Assembly: GCA_001464815.1 (NCBI GenBank)
Contig: LNDW01000018.1
Location: 62,001-126,000 of the forward strand
Length of the DNA stretch: 64,000 nucleotides
From: Betaproteobacteria bacterium Ga0077527
GTDB lineage: Bacteria > Pseudomonadota > Gammaproteobacteria > Burkholderiales > SG8-41
Direction of reading: 5' to 3'
Part shown: in pieces, positions 62,927 to 64,000 of the stretch
How the letters are laid out: each line of letters starts with the position of its first letter
How positions within the stretch are numbered: the stretch's first letter is position 1
Notes under the pieces: model-generated
The model's database searches: none
Seen by the model: only the letters and a program-made list of their open reading frames with translations
What the model was told of the DNA's origin: nothing
Program-made: the position numbers and the translations under genes

Positions 62927-64000
62927 GCGCGCTCGCACAGCTGCTGCAGGCTCCGGGTGCCAGCATCGACGCCGACGGTGATTTTGATGCGGTGAATGCG
63001 CTGGTGATGGAAAAAGGCTGGGGCGACGGCCTGCCGGTGGTGCCGCCGACCGAGGCCCGTGTCGCGGCGATGCTCGAATACTGCGACCGGCCCTGGGATC
63101 AGCCGGTGGCGAAAATTCCGCCGCGCTGGGGCGAGGCGACACCGCTGCGGCTGGCCGCCAACGCAGTGATGGCAGGTTGCGAGCCGCGATATTTCCCGCT
63201 CTACCTGCTCGCGATCGAGGCGATGTGCGAGGAACCGCTGAACCTCTATGGCGTGCAGGCGACCACCCATCTCTGCGCGCCGCTGGTCATCGTCAACGGC
63301 CCGGTGGCGAGGGAACTCAACGTCAATGCGGGGCATAACGCCTTTGGTCCCGGCCACAAGGCCAATGCGAGCATAGGCCGCGCGATCCGGCTGGCGTTGC
63401 TCAACATCGGTGGTGCGATTCCGGCGCTGGGTGACATGTCGACCTTTGGTTCGCCGGCCAAGTATTCATATCTCGTCGCTGAGAATGAGGCCGAAAGTCC
63501 GTGGGAACCATTACACGTCGAGCGCGGTTTGCCGCGCGAAGCCAGCGCGGTGACGGTGATCGGCGCCGAATGCCTGCACAACGTCAATGACCATGAAAGC
63601 CTTGATGGCGAAGGTGTGCTGACCACCATCGCCGGCACCATGGCGACCGCGGGCTCCAACGACATCTATTACAAGGCGCAGCCGCTGGTGATCATGGGAC
63701 CCGAGCACGCCAGGGCGGTGGCCGCGCATTTTTCCAAAGCGGAAGCGAAGCGTTTCCTGCAGCAGCACGCAACGCTGCCGGTGGGGCGGCTGTCGAGGGA
63801 CAACATCGAGCGCCGGGTGAAGGTGACGTTCAAGGATCGCTTGTCGAACCCGAAGCCTGATGATGTGCTCTACGCAGTGCAGCGCGCCGAAGACCTGCTG
63901 ATCGCTGTGATCGGCGGCGCCGGCAAACATTCCGCCTTTGTGCCGACTTTTGGCGCGACGCTGCCGGTGACCCGGGCGTTGAAGACCGCCGACGGCAGGC
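62923..64000 (+). CDS. conserved partner of the UGSC selenoprotein (partial, runs off the window)
   Basis: At least 359 residues, open to the window end. The ATG overlaps the selenoprotein stop (ATGA), which indicates translational coupling. Conserved-looking blocks are GWGDGLPVVPPTEARVAAML near residue 32, AANAVMAGCEPRYFPLYLLA near 76, NVNAGHNAFGPGHKANASIGR near 130, and MGPEHARAVAAHFSKAEAKR near 260. I know similar proteins beginning with a GLPVVPPT block, next to or fused with UGSC proteins, but no function. No signal peptide or membrane segment is evident. Cys residues (Cys in MAGCEP, ECLHN) could be redox partners. Confidence 0.85.
   Translation, partial: MSALAQLLQAPGASIDADGDFDAVNALVMEKGWGDGLPVVPPTEARVAAMLEYCDRPWDQPVAKIPPRWGEATPLRLAANAVMAGCEPRYFPLYLLAIEAMCEEPLNLYGVQATTHLCAPLVIVNGPVARELNVNAGHNAFGPGHKANASIGRAIRLALLNIGGAIPALGDMSTFGSPAKYSYLVAENEAESPWEPLHVERGLPREASAVTVIGAECLHNVNDHESLDGEGVLTTIAGTMATAGSNDIYYKAQPLVIMGPEHARAVAAHFSKAEAKRFLQQHATLPVGRLSRDNIERRVKVTFKDRLSNPKPDDVLYAVQRAEDLLIAVIGGAGKHSAFVPTFGATLPVTRALKTADGR

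Overview
The window is high-GC DNA (about two thirds G+C by eye) from a betaproteobacterium, most likely an environmental Burkholderiales-type or related lineage. The basis is three TctC/Bug-type tricarboxylate receptors, hopanoid-type squalene genes (hpnC, hpnD, hpnE), the order tig-clpP-clpX-lon-tRNA-ppiD-fabI, the order mltD-gloB-methyltransferase-rnhA-dnaQ, and interspersed repeats typical of that class. No 16S rRNA gene is present, so the genus cannot be named.

Layout. 272-6349: a TctABC importer, an AraC regulator, and an AprA/fumarate-reductase-like flavoprotein paired with a 2x[4Fe-4S] ferredoxin. 6493-19970: a fatty-acid island with FadE-type acyl-CoA dehydrogenase, SDR, acyl-CoA synthetase, YciA-like thioesterase, FadL porin, FadN-type fused dehydrogenase/hydratase, thiolase, a degenerate EAL protein and ETF:ubiquinone oxidoreductase. 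20059-36321: a mixed accessory and metabolic stretch with hpnE, a GalD/PrpF isomerase, a DMT exporter, a low-GC orphan next to an interspersed repeat, two orphan Bug receptors, RidA, a chlorite-dismutase-family protein, an NHL-repeat protein, a GMC oxidoreductase, cytochrome c, a Kef-type antiporter, an SDR without its catalytic Tyr, hpnD and hpnC. 36584-45765: tRNA-Leu, the protein quality-control block, tRNA-Val and tRNA-Asp, ppiD and fabI. 45892-52518: a Yej/Opp-type peptide ABC importer. 52550-61951: mltD, gloB, methyltransferase, rnhA, dnaQ, tal, nudC, tRNA-Val, a DadA-like oxidase and gltX. 62009-64000: tRNA-Glu, tRNA-Ala, then a selenoprotein operon running off the end.

Most interesting: at 62384-62926 a single gene reads through an in-frame TGA (62675-62677) that encodes the Sec of a U-G-S-C redox motif. 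A perfect 8-bp hairpin begins 11 nt after the TGA, and a coupled partner gene overlaps the stop by 4 bp. The family (UGSC proteins) is of unknown function. Ordinary gene calling would split or truncate it.

Second: an AT-rich motif of about 24 bp (flank TATTC, core AAAACAAT, flank CTTAT) recurs about ten times in 64 kb on both strands. Copies lie near promoters and start codons, between convergent genes, and inside the coding regions of hpnE, lon and the peptide permease, where they force rare AT-rich codons. The intragenic copies are read in two different frames, so the constraint appears to be on the DNA.
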